Position numbers and translations under genes: made by a program. Below, in pieces: positions 23,775-34,492 of a stretch of 64,000 nucleotides of DNA; the stretch's first letter is position 1; each line of letters starts with the position of its first letter. The DNA is from Azolla caroliniana (taxonomy: Eukaryota > Polypodiophyta): the NCBI GenBank assembly GCA_043228905.1, contig JBHGNT010000014.1:5146001-5210000 (forward strand), read 5' to 3'. Under the pieces are notes generated by a model that did not search any database, was not told where the DNA came from, and saw only the letters and a program-made list of their open reading frames with translations.

Positions 23775-26594
23775 ATGGACTGCAAAGCACTCTCTAAAGC
23801 AACCAAGAAGTGGCTAAGGCAACACGGCTTAGAGGGTTTCTTCACCATCATGGAGGCGCCACCGCACCGAGAGGCGGAGAAGATAGTCAAAGAAATCGAC
23901 ACGGAGCTTATTACTAAGGAGGTCATCCATGCGTTGATTGGCCTTCCGGAAGGGGGAATCTTCACTATCGACAACCCTACCCCGGAACAGCTCTAAAAAT
24001 ACTTTGGGGAATACTCTCTGGCAAGCAAGGCCTACCGGACACAGGGCGGCGAAGATCCTCTCTTTCGAGAGATTGCTCAGGTGCTCCATGAATTCAGACA
24101 TGTATACCCTCGACCCCCCTACATGCCCCAGAACCGGGCCTGCTTAATGATAGCCACATATGAAGGCGTGAAGGTGGACTGGGCGGTACTGATTGCGGAT
24201 GGCCTCTGTGTGGCCATCGACTCTGTCAGAGGCAAAGAGGCTCGAAAGATATGGACGGCGGTGGCGCAATGGCTCACTCTATTGGCGCCACCTATCGAGC
24301 CTGTCAAGACCACGAAGCGGGGGAGAACAACCGAAGGCACCCCGAAAACGGCCTCTAAACGACAGCAGTTGTTGGCGTCTAAGGAAACCAAAGGGAAGGC
24401 AGCCGACACGGACCAAGCGGCAAAGGAGCGCGCCAACAGGAAGCGGCAGGCGGAAACGCAGGAGGAGCCACCGGTTCAACAAGCGCCGGACCCCTTGGTA
24501 GCGAAAATCAACATCGGGACTCGGGAGGAGGAAACGGAGGAGGAACCGTTAGAGCACCTCCAGCGGCGCCAGAAGGCAAGCACCTCCAAACATGTCGGGG
24601 AGCGTTCGGACCCAAAGAAGGATGAAACGTCTGTACCCCGCCCTGAGCAGCCTGCACCAAGGATGGAACCGAAACCGGTTCGGACAGAACCGGCCACAGA
24701 GCCCCCTACGCAACAACCTCTACTGGTGGGTCAAGATACGGCAAGACCCGATATGCAAGCGCCGGAAGTACAGTGGCCGACCCCACCGGCAGGCCAAGAG
24801 CATTCAGAGGCGGAGCAGCCAACGGAGCCGCAACCAAAACGGCAAAGTGGTCACCAACAAGAGCCAGAGTTGCAGCTCGACGCAACTGGACAAAACCGAC
24901 CATTGGCCAGCGACACCAACTGCCAACCCTTCGGGCAGACGCAACAACAGGGCACCGGCAGCCAATGGCTCCGGTGGATTGAAGAACAGATTGCCAGAGT
25001 GGTACACTACATATAGGCGGAAGAGAAAGCGCAAATGGACCGGTTGCTCGTCACAACCGGAGAACTAGAGACGGCCCGGTCAAGGATCCGGAGCCTAGAA
25101 CAAGACTTGGACCTGGCCACAGAAGAATTGGCTAAACTGGCCTTAACCGGACCACAGCTCCAAGCACCAGTGACCCCGGTCGATGTACAGAATAAAGCAG
25201 CACCAGCACCTGTACATAGCAATAAGACCCCGGAGACGGAAACAGTCCCGGAAATAGTGGCGGCGCAAGCAAAAGAGCTTGCTGAATTAAGAGATGAACT
25301 GGCCGCACAGGAGGTATTATGCACCCGAGAGCGGGACTTGAAGAAAGCGGCAGAAGAAGAGCAACGAAAGACTGTTGAGAACCTCCGCCGGGCAGAAGAG
25401 AATCTGCGGAAAGGACATCAAGCCTACGACCGGCTGAAGGAGGAAAAAGAGAAGGCGCTGCAAGAAAAGGAGAAGCTGCGACAGATGGCGGAAATAGAGA
25501 TCGAAAGGCTGAAAGAAGAACTCCGTCAGCAAAAGGACCGGGAAGACCGCGCTCGCCGGCAACTCAACCAAAAGCTAAAGCAGAAAACCGATGATTTTGA
25601 GCACCTGCACTGGGACGACAAGCACCTGGATACAGAGCATAAGAAACAGCAGGAGAAGATGGTAGAGCTCCGGCAGGAGGTACATCGGGTTGAGACGGCG
25701 TTGGCGGAGGAACGGGTTGAAAGAACCACGCTACTGGAGGAAGCCGCGCAAGAACGGATGGAGCTGCATAAGCAGCATTATGAAGAGAAGGAAAGAGCGA
25801 TGATGATCTTGCAAAGGTTGCAGAACACTTATCAAACCCAACTGTCACATTACCGGGAGCAGGAGGTGGATACGGTGGCACTCATCAAGCAGTTGAAGGA
25901 TGAATGGCAAGCCGCGAAGGACAAATCAAAGATGGGATTGGAGCGGATCCAGTTCATTTTCCAGGCATGGAGGAACAAGACCAAACGCTTGATTGACGAA
26001 AGCTCCATGCAATGGTGGGACAAATGGGCAAAGCACACAGCCGAGCTCCAGTTGCTACGGGCAGACGCGGAAAACCGGCAGAAGGATGGCGACAACTGCT
26101 ACATGCTAACGAAGGAAGACTTCACCGCCATCAGAGAGGAGTTAGCCGAAGATTTTATAACTCTGGCGGAGGAGCAAGCAGCAGTGGTTCGGCAACTTGT
26201 AGCCCAGCTAGATGATGATCGACTGGATGCTCAAATCCAGTTTGAGAGCTATGAGCGGACCAGGCTACGGAGAGCAGAAGCAAAGCAGGCGGCGACCGTC
26301 AACCTCAGTGATGAGGAGCCATCACCGGAGCAAGGACCGGACGGAGACAAGGCCGGGACGAGTCAACCGGAGTCAAATCCGGCGGAGCAGCTAACGAAGG
26401 AATCACCGCCACAACCACCGGTACCGGGAGCCGAACAGACGCCCACTTAGGAGCAACAGTCGGAGGAGCCATAGCCACTGCAACAACAACAGCCGCAACA
26501 GCAACAGCAGCCAAACCAACAACAACAACCGAATTCCGAACAACCATTGGATACCCTGGAGCAGAGTATTTTGGACATCTTGGACGAAGGCTAA
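23775..26594 (+). pseudogene. ORF3 of element B: conserved coiled-coil protein after pol
   Basis: A single frame of 939 codons runs from ATG 23775 to TAA 26592-26594, with in-frame stops only at 23994, 25014, 26448 and 26472. The N-terminal domain (residues about 1-165) has WLRQHGLEGF, YFGEYSLASKAYRTQGG and PPYMPQNRACLMIATYE. A Pro/Glu/Arg-rich disordered linker (about 165-415) comes next. A long coiled coil (about 420-720) has strings such as EEEQRKTVENLRRAEENL. The C-terminal conserved block has KRLIDESSMQWWDKW, AELQLLRADAENRQ and KEDFTAIREELAEDF, before a Gln/Pro-rich tail. The same blocks in the same order occur in element A and, in part, in element F. The family is not recognised and the role is unknown. 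No membrane segment is visible. Confidence 0.78.
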
Positions 26595-26629
26595 GGGCCG
26601 GATAGTGGGATTCGACGTACAAGGTACTA

Positions 26630-26644
26630 TCCCATGGGCGTGCC
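26630..26644 (+). promoter_or_regulatory. Conserved motif next to the 3' LTR of element B, in place of a polypurine tract
   Basis: TCCCATGGGCGTGCC lies three bases upstream of the 3' LTR. Nearly the same 15-mer precedes the LTRs of element F (29418-29432) and element H (61052-61066). It is not purine-rich on either strand. Confidence 0.6.
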
Positions 26645-26647
26645 ATG

Positions 26648-27094
26648 TGTTACCCGGCCGGCAAAGGAGCAAAGACCAGAATGTGAAAGGGATGGTTATT
26701 TGGAATATATTTAATTAAGTAGAATAGATTATAATTATGTAGTGAACGGACGGACCGGAATCGGTATGCCAATCCGGATCCGAACCGATTCCAAACAGGT
26801 GCCGGTTGGCACCGTTTTGTACGCAGCACCGGTGACCTATATAAAGGCCCGGTTACAATGTATAACTTTAACGGAGAATTAATATAAGCTTCTTGTTTTA
26901 TCTTCACGTATTGATTACCGTTCTGAATTAATTGTTATATCTTACGCGTGTATTAAGTGGATGCCTTATTGCTAAGTAGCTAATTAAGTTGAAGTAATTG
27001 TTGTGTCTTAAGTTATCTCGCCGTAACACCCTTTGGTGAAGTGTCTTCCGGAGACACCCTGTGTTAGGCCATTGTCCGGCCCTAAGGATTAACA
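26648..27094 (+). repeat. 3' LTR of element B
   Basis: 447 bp. Compared with the 5' LTR it carries an extra 9 bp (TATTAAGTG region near 26950) and scattered substitutions. The TATA box is at 26838-26845. It ends AACA before the target duplication CCCTC at 27095-27099. Confidence 0.93.
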
Positions 27095-27167
27095 CCCTCA
27101 TCTTCGACTTCCAAATTGGGTAGTCGGAGCCGGTGAGCTTGAACATGCCGCCGAACTGATCTTCCCT

Positions 27168-27179
27168 GCTCTGATACCA
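27168..27179 (-). promoter_or_regulatory. Primer-binding site of element C (initiator tRNA-Met)
   Basis: The complement of plus-strand 27168-27179 reads TGGTATCAGAGC, the initiator tRNA-Met complementary site, four bases from the LTR edge. A copia gag start (MFKLTGSDYPIWKSKM) follows directly on the minus strand. Confidence 0.88.
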
Positions 27180-27183
27180 GATT

Positions 27184-27437
27184 GAAAGTAATAGAGCTCG
27201 GCCACAACTAAGTCTCAATCACACGATGGAAGAAATAAACAGAATATAGCAATGCACTTGATGAGATAGAAGAGACAACAACGGATGTTAACGTGGAAAA
27301 CCCCTAATAGGGAAAAAACCACGAGAGCCCACTCGTTCCAACTATCACTATAAGAGAAGGGGTACAACGGAATGAGACTCAGAGGCAACGACCTTGAGCT
27401 TTTTATCTTCGCCAACAGGCGGTTACAACAAAAAAGA

Positions 27438-27476
<39 letters not shown>

Positions 27477-27477
27477 G

Positions 27478-27554
<77 letters not shown>

Positions 27555-27844
27555 TGTATGTATGTATGTATCTATATATATATATACAACTTCACTATAT
27601 CTCAACTACAACAACATGATTGCCCTAAGTTATATTTATACTCATATAACTTTTCAAGCTATTTACAAGTATGGCCGGAACGGCACATAGGAACATATTT
27701 ACAAATATGTTTCTTCTCTTGTTCACCACCGGATCTGGCCAAATACCTTCCGATTCCATCCGGTCTGGTTTCTTCCTTCGACTCTCCCGATCTAGCTCGT
27801 CCGGTTCTCATCTGGATCCATCCGGAGGGACCGAATTCCCAACA
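27184..27844 (-). repeat. 5' LTR of copia element C, with embedded microsatellites
   Basis: In element orientation it starts TGTTGGGAATTCGG at 27844, similar to D's TGTTGGGATTTCGG, and ends at 27184 next to the primer-binding site. TATAAATA lies at 27640-27633, matching the position of D's TATA box. Plus-strand bases 27439-27474 are (CT)n, and 27477-27580 are (TA)n and (TATG)n runs. These repeats are absent from D's LTR. Confidence 0.85.
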
Positions 27845-27849
27845 TTTAC

Positions 27850-28020
27850 AAAGATGTCCTAAACCTAGACTGTCCAAAGGGACAATGTGAATACGACCAT
27901 TAGAGACCCGTATTCGACACGTAGAACCGAATCGGACGAGGAGCGCGAGCAAGGCATGGATACGCTAGGAAGAGTCAGATGCCAACTCAAGGAGAACCTC
28001 AAGTTGAGCTTGAGGGGGAG
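27850..28020 (+). mobile_element. 3' internal end of a copia element (E) with polypurine tract
   Basis: The stretch ends CTTGAGGGGGAG directly before an LTR start at 28021. The same CTTGAGGGGGCG precedes the 3' LTR of copia element G at 62240-62252, so E belongs near G. No coding frame survives here. The left remainder of E lies beyond element C, outside the window. TTTAC at 27845-27849 would be one copy of the target duplication made by C. Confidence 0.55.
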
Positions 28021-28484
28021 TATTGAGCAAGCAAGCTCAACTTGGGCTGGATCGGCAGAAGAAGCCGAGAATCGGATCGGACTGGACCGATCGGTTAGGC
28101 CTGGATCGGTTGAAGAAGATGGGAGATGGATCGGACGTAGACCGATCAGCGAGGCCTGATCGGTGGGAGCCGGAAGGCCGTTCGAAAGATATTCCGCGAA
28201 GGAATATATTTGGGAGTTAGTGTAGGGTCTCACTTATGAGCATTCAAGTATTGATGGTACTTGTATCGGTCCTTTTAAGAACTTGTATAAAAGTGCTCTC
28301 TGAGCACATTCGATGTACAGAGTGTTTATAGAGTATTGAGTTATTTTTGAAATAGAGTTCATGTTTTTCTCTCTCTCTCTCTCTCCCGCAACTCTCTATG
28401 TATCTCCAAGTTTTCCTTTAAACCTTCATTTCTGTCTCTCCGTTGCTATGTAACTGAGCCGGTTGTGTCAACACTTCCGCACAT
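28021..28484 (+). repeat. LTR of copia element E (approximate right end)
   Basis: Starts TATTGAGCAAGC, related to G's LTR start TGTTGAGAATC; the shared CTCAACTTGG lies in both. A TATA-like TATAAAAG is near 28286, and there is a (CT)n run near 28370-28385. The right end is not sharply defined; I place it where the flank changes to ORF3-like sequence. It is therefore nested in element F. Confidence 0.5.
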
Positions 28485-28489
28485 AGCTT

Positions 28490-29200
28490 TTTCAAAAGGC
28501 ATCGGAAGCGGTTGGACCAGAATGTAGAAGAGATTTTGACTTGAGGACGACAAGAATGGTTGGAACAAGTGGCCAAATTACAGATATTCCATGCAGACCA
28601 CGAAAACCGTCAAAAAGAGAGCCGAGGATTCTACAAAATGGACGAGGACAGCATCAAACTACTTCGAGAGGACCTGACCGATGAATTCTACCCCCGCGCC
28701 CAGATGCATAACGAGGTGTCGTAGTGTATTTCATACACTACGTGAAATATGTATGGAGTACCCAATTGGATAAGTATAAAGAAAATCTATTCATAATCTC
28801 AACTGCCTTAAGTTCCTCTTTCTCCTAGTCCAAAACCTCTGTGATTTCCACCCGACTCATGTAATGATCCGGCGTCGAAAGGCACGACAACGGAGATCAG
28901 AAAATTGATCGAGGAATTCGAGGATGAGTAGACTTGGAAAAATATGAACAAGAAAGAATCCAGGCCGAGGCAGAAACCGATGACTAAAAAGGAGAGGAAG
29001 AAGAAGAAACTAGAGAAGCCAAGGACGAACGAGTGGCGAATGTGGAGCATGAAGCCATCATCAAAGGCACAAAAGAGCAAGACGAGAGCGGCTAGGACAA
29101 GGAAGCGCCAACGAAGCAAAGGCCCCAAAACAACGAAGAACTGCCACAGGCAAATAACGAATAGTAAAGGGAGCCAAACCCCACAACACCACAGCAACCG
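28490..29200 (+). pseudogene. ORF3 fragment of gypsy element F
   Basis: Bases 28555-28720 encode WLEQVAKLQ, HADHENRQK and DEDSIKLLREDLTDEF, aligning with the C-terminal ORF3 block of elements A and B (AELQLLRAD..NRQ, then a KEDFTAIREELAEDF equivalent). A 173-bp repeat (28717-28889) interrupts it. It resumes as EIRKLIEEFEDE and then, after a frame change, LEKYEQERIQAEAE, which matches the QLDKIEAERTS and SYERTRLRRAEAKQ regions of A and B. A Glu/Lys/Gln-rich tail follows. This third copy shows that ORF3 is a family trait. Confidence 0.65.
28717..28889 (-). repeat. Short copy of a dispersed repeat with TGTCGT/ACGACA ends
   Basis: Reads TGTCGTAGTGTATTTC at one end and GGCACGACA at the other. The reverse complement aligns at both ends with the longer copy at 48741-49475: shared GCCGGATC, GAGTCGGGTGG, GGTTTTGGACTAGGAG and the terminal hairpin GTAGTGTA...TACACTAC. 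It interrupts ORF3 of element F. The ends could be those of an LTR (TG...CA), but no clear target duplication is visible. Confidence 0.6.
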
Positions 29201-29417
29201 ACAACGGAAAATCAACCAGCAACGACAACCGAAGATCAGCCAACCGAGGTACAACAGACACATCCCGAATACGCGGCCAAATTGGAAATCAAAGCATATG
29301 ACTCGCAATAGTCGCCGAGCATCTTGCACATTTTTTACGAGGAATAATTCGCAACAATTTTGGCGTTGATTTTTTTCCAATTTGATTATTCTTTCGATTT
29401 TTTTGCGGGGTTCAATG

Positions 29418-29432
29418 TCCCACGGGTGTGCC
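29418..29432 (+). promoter_or_regulatory. Conserved motif next to the 3' LTR of element F
   Basis: TCCCACGGGTGTGCC ends three bases before the LTR at 29436. It matches the equivalent site of element B at 13 of 15 positions. Confidence 0.6.
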
Positions 29433-29435
29433 AAG

Positions 29436-29971
29436 TGTTGGCCAGTGGGACAAGGTGTGAAAAGAGGTTGAAGGGGCCAAGCACAATTACCCAAATAAAG
29501 GGAACCAAGTATTAAGGAGGAACGATTGTAACATGACATGCTCCCTAGAAGAGGGACCAAAAGAGCAGGGGGGGGGGGGGGGATAATATTATTAGGCAAG
29601 AAGTGTAAAGCGAGAGGGAGAGTGAGTGTTATACCGACAATCATTCGGTACTTGTATCTGTATGTATTCATAATCAAGTATTCTTTCTTGTGGGGTAATC
29701 TTGTGTGCCTAACGTGTAATATAAGTATACGGTTTGTGTAATCGTGAGCCTCTCATCGGTTGTAGCCAATTCGACAGAAGATCTACTATTGTTTTCCCTA
29801 AGAAGTTCTAAAGAGTTTTCTAAATCCCCAAGTGTCGTGCAGATCAAACGAGCTCGGGGATTCACCGAGAACATTATCTAGGAATTCCTTGGGGCAGAGT
29901 TACCTCCCCTAACTCCCGTATCCGGCTAAGTGTATAGCCAATGGGACGACCCGAGGTCCCTTCCTATCACA
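29436..29971 (+). repeat. LTR of gypsy element F (right end approximate)
   Basis: Starts TGTTGGCCAGTGGG after the conserved pre-LTR motif and probably ends CTATCACA near 29971. It contains a G run of 15 at 29567-29581. The bases after the end (TTGGTTCCGTTACTTGG) resemble a decayed primer-binding site of the TGGCGCCGTTGCCGG type. This LTR might therefore have been shared by two elements, but nothing coding can be recognised to the right. Confidence 0.55.
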
Positions 29972-32900
29972 ATCACCTTGGTTCCGTTACTTGGAAATAG
30001 TAAACGAGGGTGTGTTCCTTCAAAAAAGGGGTAACAAAAATACCCTGCTGAAATAACACATTACACATTATATTTTGTCACATTTAAAGAATAGATAGAC
30101 TCTTAAATTGTATGATTATGTAAATTTCATATTTAACTTGTAACACTTTCCTTTGGTATATGTATAGATCTCTTCAAGGATGGTATTATTTTCTTTTTGT
30201 GTATAATGTAGAGACCTAATCTACATTAAAATGATCTCAACTTCATTTCATGTAGGGTTCTAGTAATAAATTGACACCTTAATAACATGCACATTATGTT
30301 CAATTAAACATGAGAATAATTGTGATTTAATCAAGTTTGGCCTTACATCTCAATATAGGGAATTCAATCAATAAAATTGAACCAACGCCATTATAACTTA
30401 AGTTCAACCACTTTGACCAAGTAGCCATGGTGTGAGTCTGAACATGTTGCGTAATAGTCTTTCCAACATTCGCACAAGCACTAAAGAAGTACACAAAATT
30501 TGACAATAAATCACAAAAATGTAGGATGGAATCTCATAATTGGTTTGATCACTCAATTATTGACTACTTTTGACCTAGATTCTTTAGAAAAATAAATGAG
30601 AATAGTGATTGCTTCCCTTTTTATGCGTTGGATCCACTAGGTGTTACAACCAAAAACTTTGTAAGCGGTAGAATGAAAAGAGCACTCTCAATATGTGTGG
30701 ATGTTTTTAAATGAAAATGGACCAAAAGTATGAGGTTCTCTTAGTACATGTGGCTATTTTGCATCATTTGTAGGTCTTGATCTTTTATTATCTTGCTTTT
30801 TTTTTAAAATATTCATATTCAACCTTGACACCAATGTTTTGGAAATGTGTAATCTTATGAAAAGTTAAACCTTCATCTCAAGATGTAGAATTGATTTATT
30901 TAGAAGCTATAAGTATTTGAGGGAAGCTATAAGTATTTGAGGGTTTTATCCTAAAAGCATCTAAATTTTTTGTGCCATCAATTTCAATTTTGAGGTTGAT
31001 TATCGAATGTAATGTCAATGAAAATCACCCTAATGTCAACTAAATACATATCTAGACATAGGTTAACATTAAGAGGGTATATGAACTGAAGCGCTTATAT
31101 GAATTAAGTTGACAAAGAAATAGTGCATTTAGCATTCTCATATTTTGTGCGATGGGTTTAGGAAGATGATCAACATTCTAAACTCATATCATTTTATCAA
31201 GTAATAGACTTGTATGGTATTCTATTTGTATAGCAGTGAATATGCATAGTCACTTACAGGTCTAAGACGACTAATAATGTTAATACTGAAATCTCGGAAG
31301 GTGTTTAAATTTTATAGAAATAATCTAAATACACAAAACATATCTAAAACCATAGCTCAATAAACTCTTATGAACTTGTATTAATACATCAATGAATAAA
31401 TTGAGGCTTGTACCTTTGTTTGACTAATGTTTTTAACAAAAGATAGTCCAGTCTACTATAATTCTATTTGGTGATAATTTATATGAACTACAAGATTGAC
31501 AATGTTGGTAGCGGGGCTAACCCTTTTATTTCCATGAAAGAAAATCTGGAGATAAACAAAAACTCTAACATGCCATGGAACCAATCAATATCCATCACAT
31601 ATTGGGGAGTCTCTACTTCACAATACAAAGTCCTCGAAGTGGCTAGTGTATTGACCTCCATCGATTGGATGTATTAAACATGTATGTTGTTTTTCATTTC
31701 ATTCTTTTCCATGTCCACCTTCGCTCTAAAAACGAGTCAAACAAGCAAATTGAACATAATTTGTTCGATTTGATAGAATGTTTACATACTTATTCGTCGA
31801 TTTGTTTTAATTACATACCGCAAGTCTTGAAGCTTTTTAAAGAATCCATGTGAAAATTGCTCAAATTCCCTCTCGATTTCCTGCATCCTATGCTAAATCA
31901 CAACAAAGCACATCCAATTGAACGCAATAATGCCTCATAGCTTGTCCACAATACCTTTAACTTGGAGAGACACAAGTCCCTTTGTCTTCTCTCAAGGGAT
32001 AATTGAGTCAATACTTCCTAGTAAAAATTTACAAACACATTATAGCAAAAGTTTGCAAGAATCTTTTAGAACAAGAAATGTCAACATTCATTCTCCATTA
32101 GAAACCACACTAGACACAAGACACAAAGTATCTTGTGGGCCAACGTATGGAGCTACAATATGTGTATTAAATAAACACCACATTAGTTACATGAATGAGC
32201 CTTCAATATGATGACAGATTACACAGTGACACACTTGGAAAATAAACATTCACAATAAACATTCACAATAAACATTCACAATCAAGGTCAAGGTTCAGTT
32301 AAAGTATGCTCCAAACTATCACCTCGATAATAAGAATGATATAGGTTATTCACATTGTTGTAACCCCACAACCAAGCCGAGGATGAGTGACCATATGTAG
32401 TATCGGTTACATTGTCATAATTGTTATGAAGCACAATAGGAGCACCGTAGAGTTCAAAGACAACTATGGGTAGTTTGAGCATGTGTCATATAATGCCATT
32501 TCCCATTGTTGTAAAGAAATATCGGACCCAATCAAATGGAGCAGAAGGCCTAATCTCTAGATCCCTAATGGTTGGTTTGGTATACATCGTAGCACTAGAA
32601 AAAATGAAATCAAATGCAGATCAATTCCTCCATCTCAAAGATTGTATTTAATTCTACTATAGATGTTATATATATATATATATATCGAAAATGATGGTTG
32701 AATAAAATTATGATGCAACTTGGGGGGTAAAATTATGATGATGCACTATTAGAGTGATCAAGCCTTACGAACTCATTAGAGCATATCAAACAAGTATGAG
32801 CTTTCAGTAAGGCATAGTTGCATACATACATGTAAAATACATGCAAAATACATGCATAGTTGCTATACCGTTTGACAATCCAATTGACAACAAATACTAC

Positions 32901-33580
32901 ATTTGCATGTATGTGTATACCAGGATAGACAAGAAGATATCATCATGCAATCACATATGTCTTCAAGTGGTTAAGTGGTTACATCATCAAGGCAAACAGA
33001 ATGTATGGTATATATCACACTAGATAGATGAGAAGATATAAACATATAATCATACATGTCTTAAACGGTTACATCTTCAAGGCCAACCAAAAAAATGCAT
33101 CCTCTCGCGAGTTTGCAATGTACATGCAATGAATGTATGACACTTTTGCATCTTGTATGCAAATTTGCAATATATGGCATTGTTTGCACTCTGTTATTTC
33201 TCCCATTTCCCCTAGCAATGCCCCATTCAACCATGAAAGAGAGAAATAGGGGAGGAATCAAACACCATTATATAATATAACTTAACTAATTGCTTGAATA
33301 GCAACAGAAAATGTCGATGAATTGGGACAAGAAAAGATTGGCCAAGTGCATGTGGGGATATAGAGACGAAAAAAGGTAGGGGAATTGGGGATATGTAAAC
33401 AAAAATCCCCTTGAAGGTGTGTATGACATGCCATGTCCATCATGATTTCTTATGTAAACAAAAAAACCCTTGGAGGTGTATGTCATGCCATGTCCATCAT
33501 TTCTCTCATGTATCTGTCTATCTATGGAGATGTATATGGATATTGAAAAACATGCATGAGACAGTTTGTGGTCATACATA
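29972..33580. other. AT-rich intergenic stretch without a supported gene
   Basis: No frame shows a recognisable protein or sustained coding character. Minor structures: an exact tandem repeat of about 22 bp near 30900-30945 (AAGCTATAAGTATTTGAGGG); three copies of AATAAACATTCACA at about 32239-32284; a (TA)n run near 32670; and two imperfect copies of a 55-bp unit containing TGGACATGGCATG (minus strand) near 33395-33510. Confidence 0.5.
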
Positions 33581-33581
33581 C

Positions 33582-33785
33582 CTGCATATGATTGAAGAAC
33601 TCATAGTCCTCAGTATCATGCGACTTCATCATGCTTGCATGTTCATCCTTTTCATCATCACTCGCCTTCTTCTTCTTCATCATATTCTTCTTGTTCGATT
33701 CCGGGGAACATTGGTCGTCTTCTTCTTCGGTATATTCATCATCATCATCGACCTCTTCCTCTGGATGGCCTAGGATCTGGTTGTA
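33582..33785 (-). CDS. Possible acidic exon of an unidentified gene
   Basis: An open stretch of 68 codons on the minus strand encodes a Glu/Asp-rich then Lys-rich peptide (HPEEEVDDDDEYTEEEDD, later KKKKASDDEKDE and DTEDYEFFNHMQ). It ends exactly at a good donor site CAG|GTATGT (33582/33581). A possible acceptor CAACCAG lies at its start near 33780. An ATG at 33826 in a good context (CCATGG) opens another frame that stops nearby. No partner exon was found and no family is recognised. Low-complexity sequence can look like this by chance. Confidence 0.28.
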
Positions 33786-33964
33786 TCAATGAAAGCCTCA
33801 ATAATAATTTTGCGTTCTTGATCCATGGTCATGGGGTAGTAAATATATCAGTACCTACCCCCATCGATCCACTGTTATATAATATAAGACAAGAAGATCA
33901 GTTGTTGGTTTATAACTACCTTTCTTGCGAGAGTGGGGTCGAAGACCTGCAGGCATGCGTGAGA

Positions 33965-34210
33965 GAGATTGAGATTAAGATTAGGAGATTAAGGTTAATG
34001 TTAAGGTTAAGATTAAGAAATTTATGATTAAGATTAATAGATTGTCGATTATGATTATGATTAAGAGGTTGAGATTAACAGATTAAGATTAAGAGACTGA
34101 GATTAAGAGATTGAGATTGGGATCGAAGTTAAGTGAGATTAAGACTACGATTAATGGTTAAGAAGATGGAGTCCAAGATTGAGATCGAGATTCGTATTGA
34201 GATTAAGTAA
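33965..34210 (+). repeat. Degenerate GATTAAGA repeat
   Basis: About 245 bp built from variants of GAGATTAAGATTAA with many interruptions. It is low-complexity and non-coding. It grades into a sequence containing ATCGAGATTCGTATTGAG. Confidence 0.7.
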
Positions 34211-34492
34211 GTTTTGGATCGAATTATGAAGGGGTTGGTTGTGGAGAAGGACCTTGGGCCCGAACACGCGTACGTTAGTCTGCATCTGTTATCTTTCCAA
34301 ATCTTTTTTCTTCTGTCTTTTTGTTTGTTTGTAAATGGAGGAGGGGAGAAGAGAGGCTTCAAATTTTTCCTGCATCCAAAATTTCACATGAAAACAAACG
34401 CACGTACATTTTTCTACAGGAGACAAATTTGTAAACAATTTCCTACCTCACAAAGAGTTTCTCCTTTATTCAAGTCTCGTTATGTATTTACT

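Larger units (their letters stand above)
16933..27094 (+). mobile_element. Ty3/gypsy element B with LTRs, gag, pol and ORF3
   Basis: LTRs at 16933-17369 and 26648-27094 both start TGTTACCCGGCCGG and end AACA. The target duplication CCCTC is present on both sides (16928-16932 and 27095-27099). It lies within the gag start of copia element C. The order gag, PR, RT, RH, IN, ORF3 is the same as in element A, and protein similarity to A is clear throughout. All three coding parts carry several stops and frameshifts. The two LTRs differ by one 9-bp indel and a few per cent substitutions, so B is much older than D. Confidence 0.95.
14136..27844 (-). mobile_element. Ty1/copia element C, split by gypsy elements A and B
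   Basis: On the minus strand the 5' LTR (27184-27844), primer-binding site (27168-27179) and start of gag (27100-27160) are on the right. The rest of gag and pol continues at 16932-14136 after the insertion of element B. The copy is cut by the LTR of element A at 14135 in the RT region, so its 3' end lies outside the window. LTR and protein are related to those of element D, but the frame is heavily damaged, so C is an older member of the same family. Confidence 0.88.

Noticed and set aside
23775-26594. Envelope glycoprotein
   Set aside because: No signal peptide, transmembrane helix or Cys-rich ectodomain; it is a charged coiled-coil protein.
31918-32211. 97-codon plus-strand ORF
   Set aside because: No recognisable domain; composition fits chance in AT-rich DNA.
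32288-32482. Small minus-strand ORF with Tyr/Asn/Ser-rich sequence
   Set aside because: No family resemblance, no splice context and AT-rich surroundings; not enough support for a gene.
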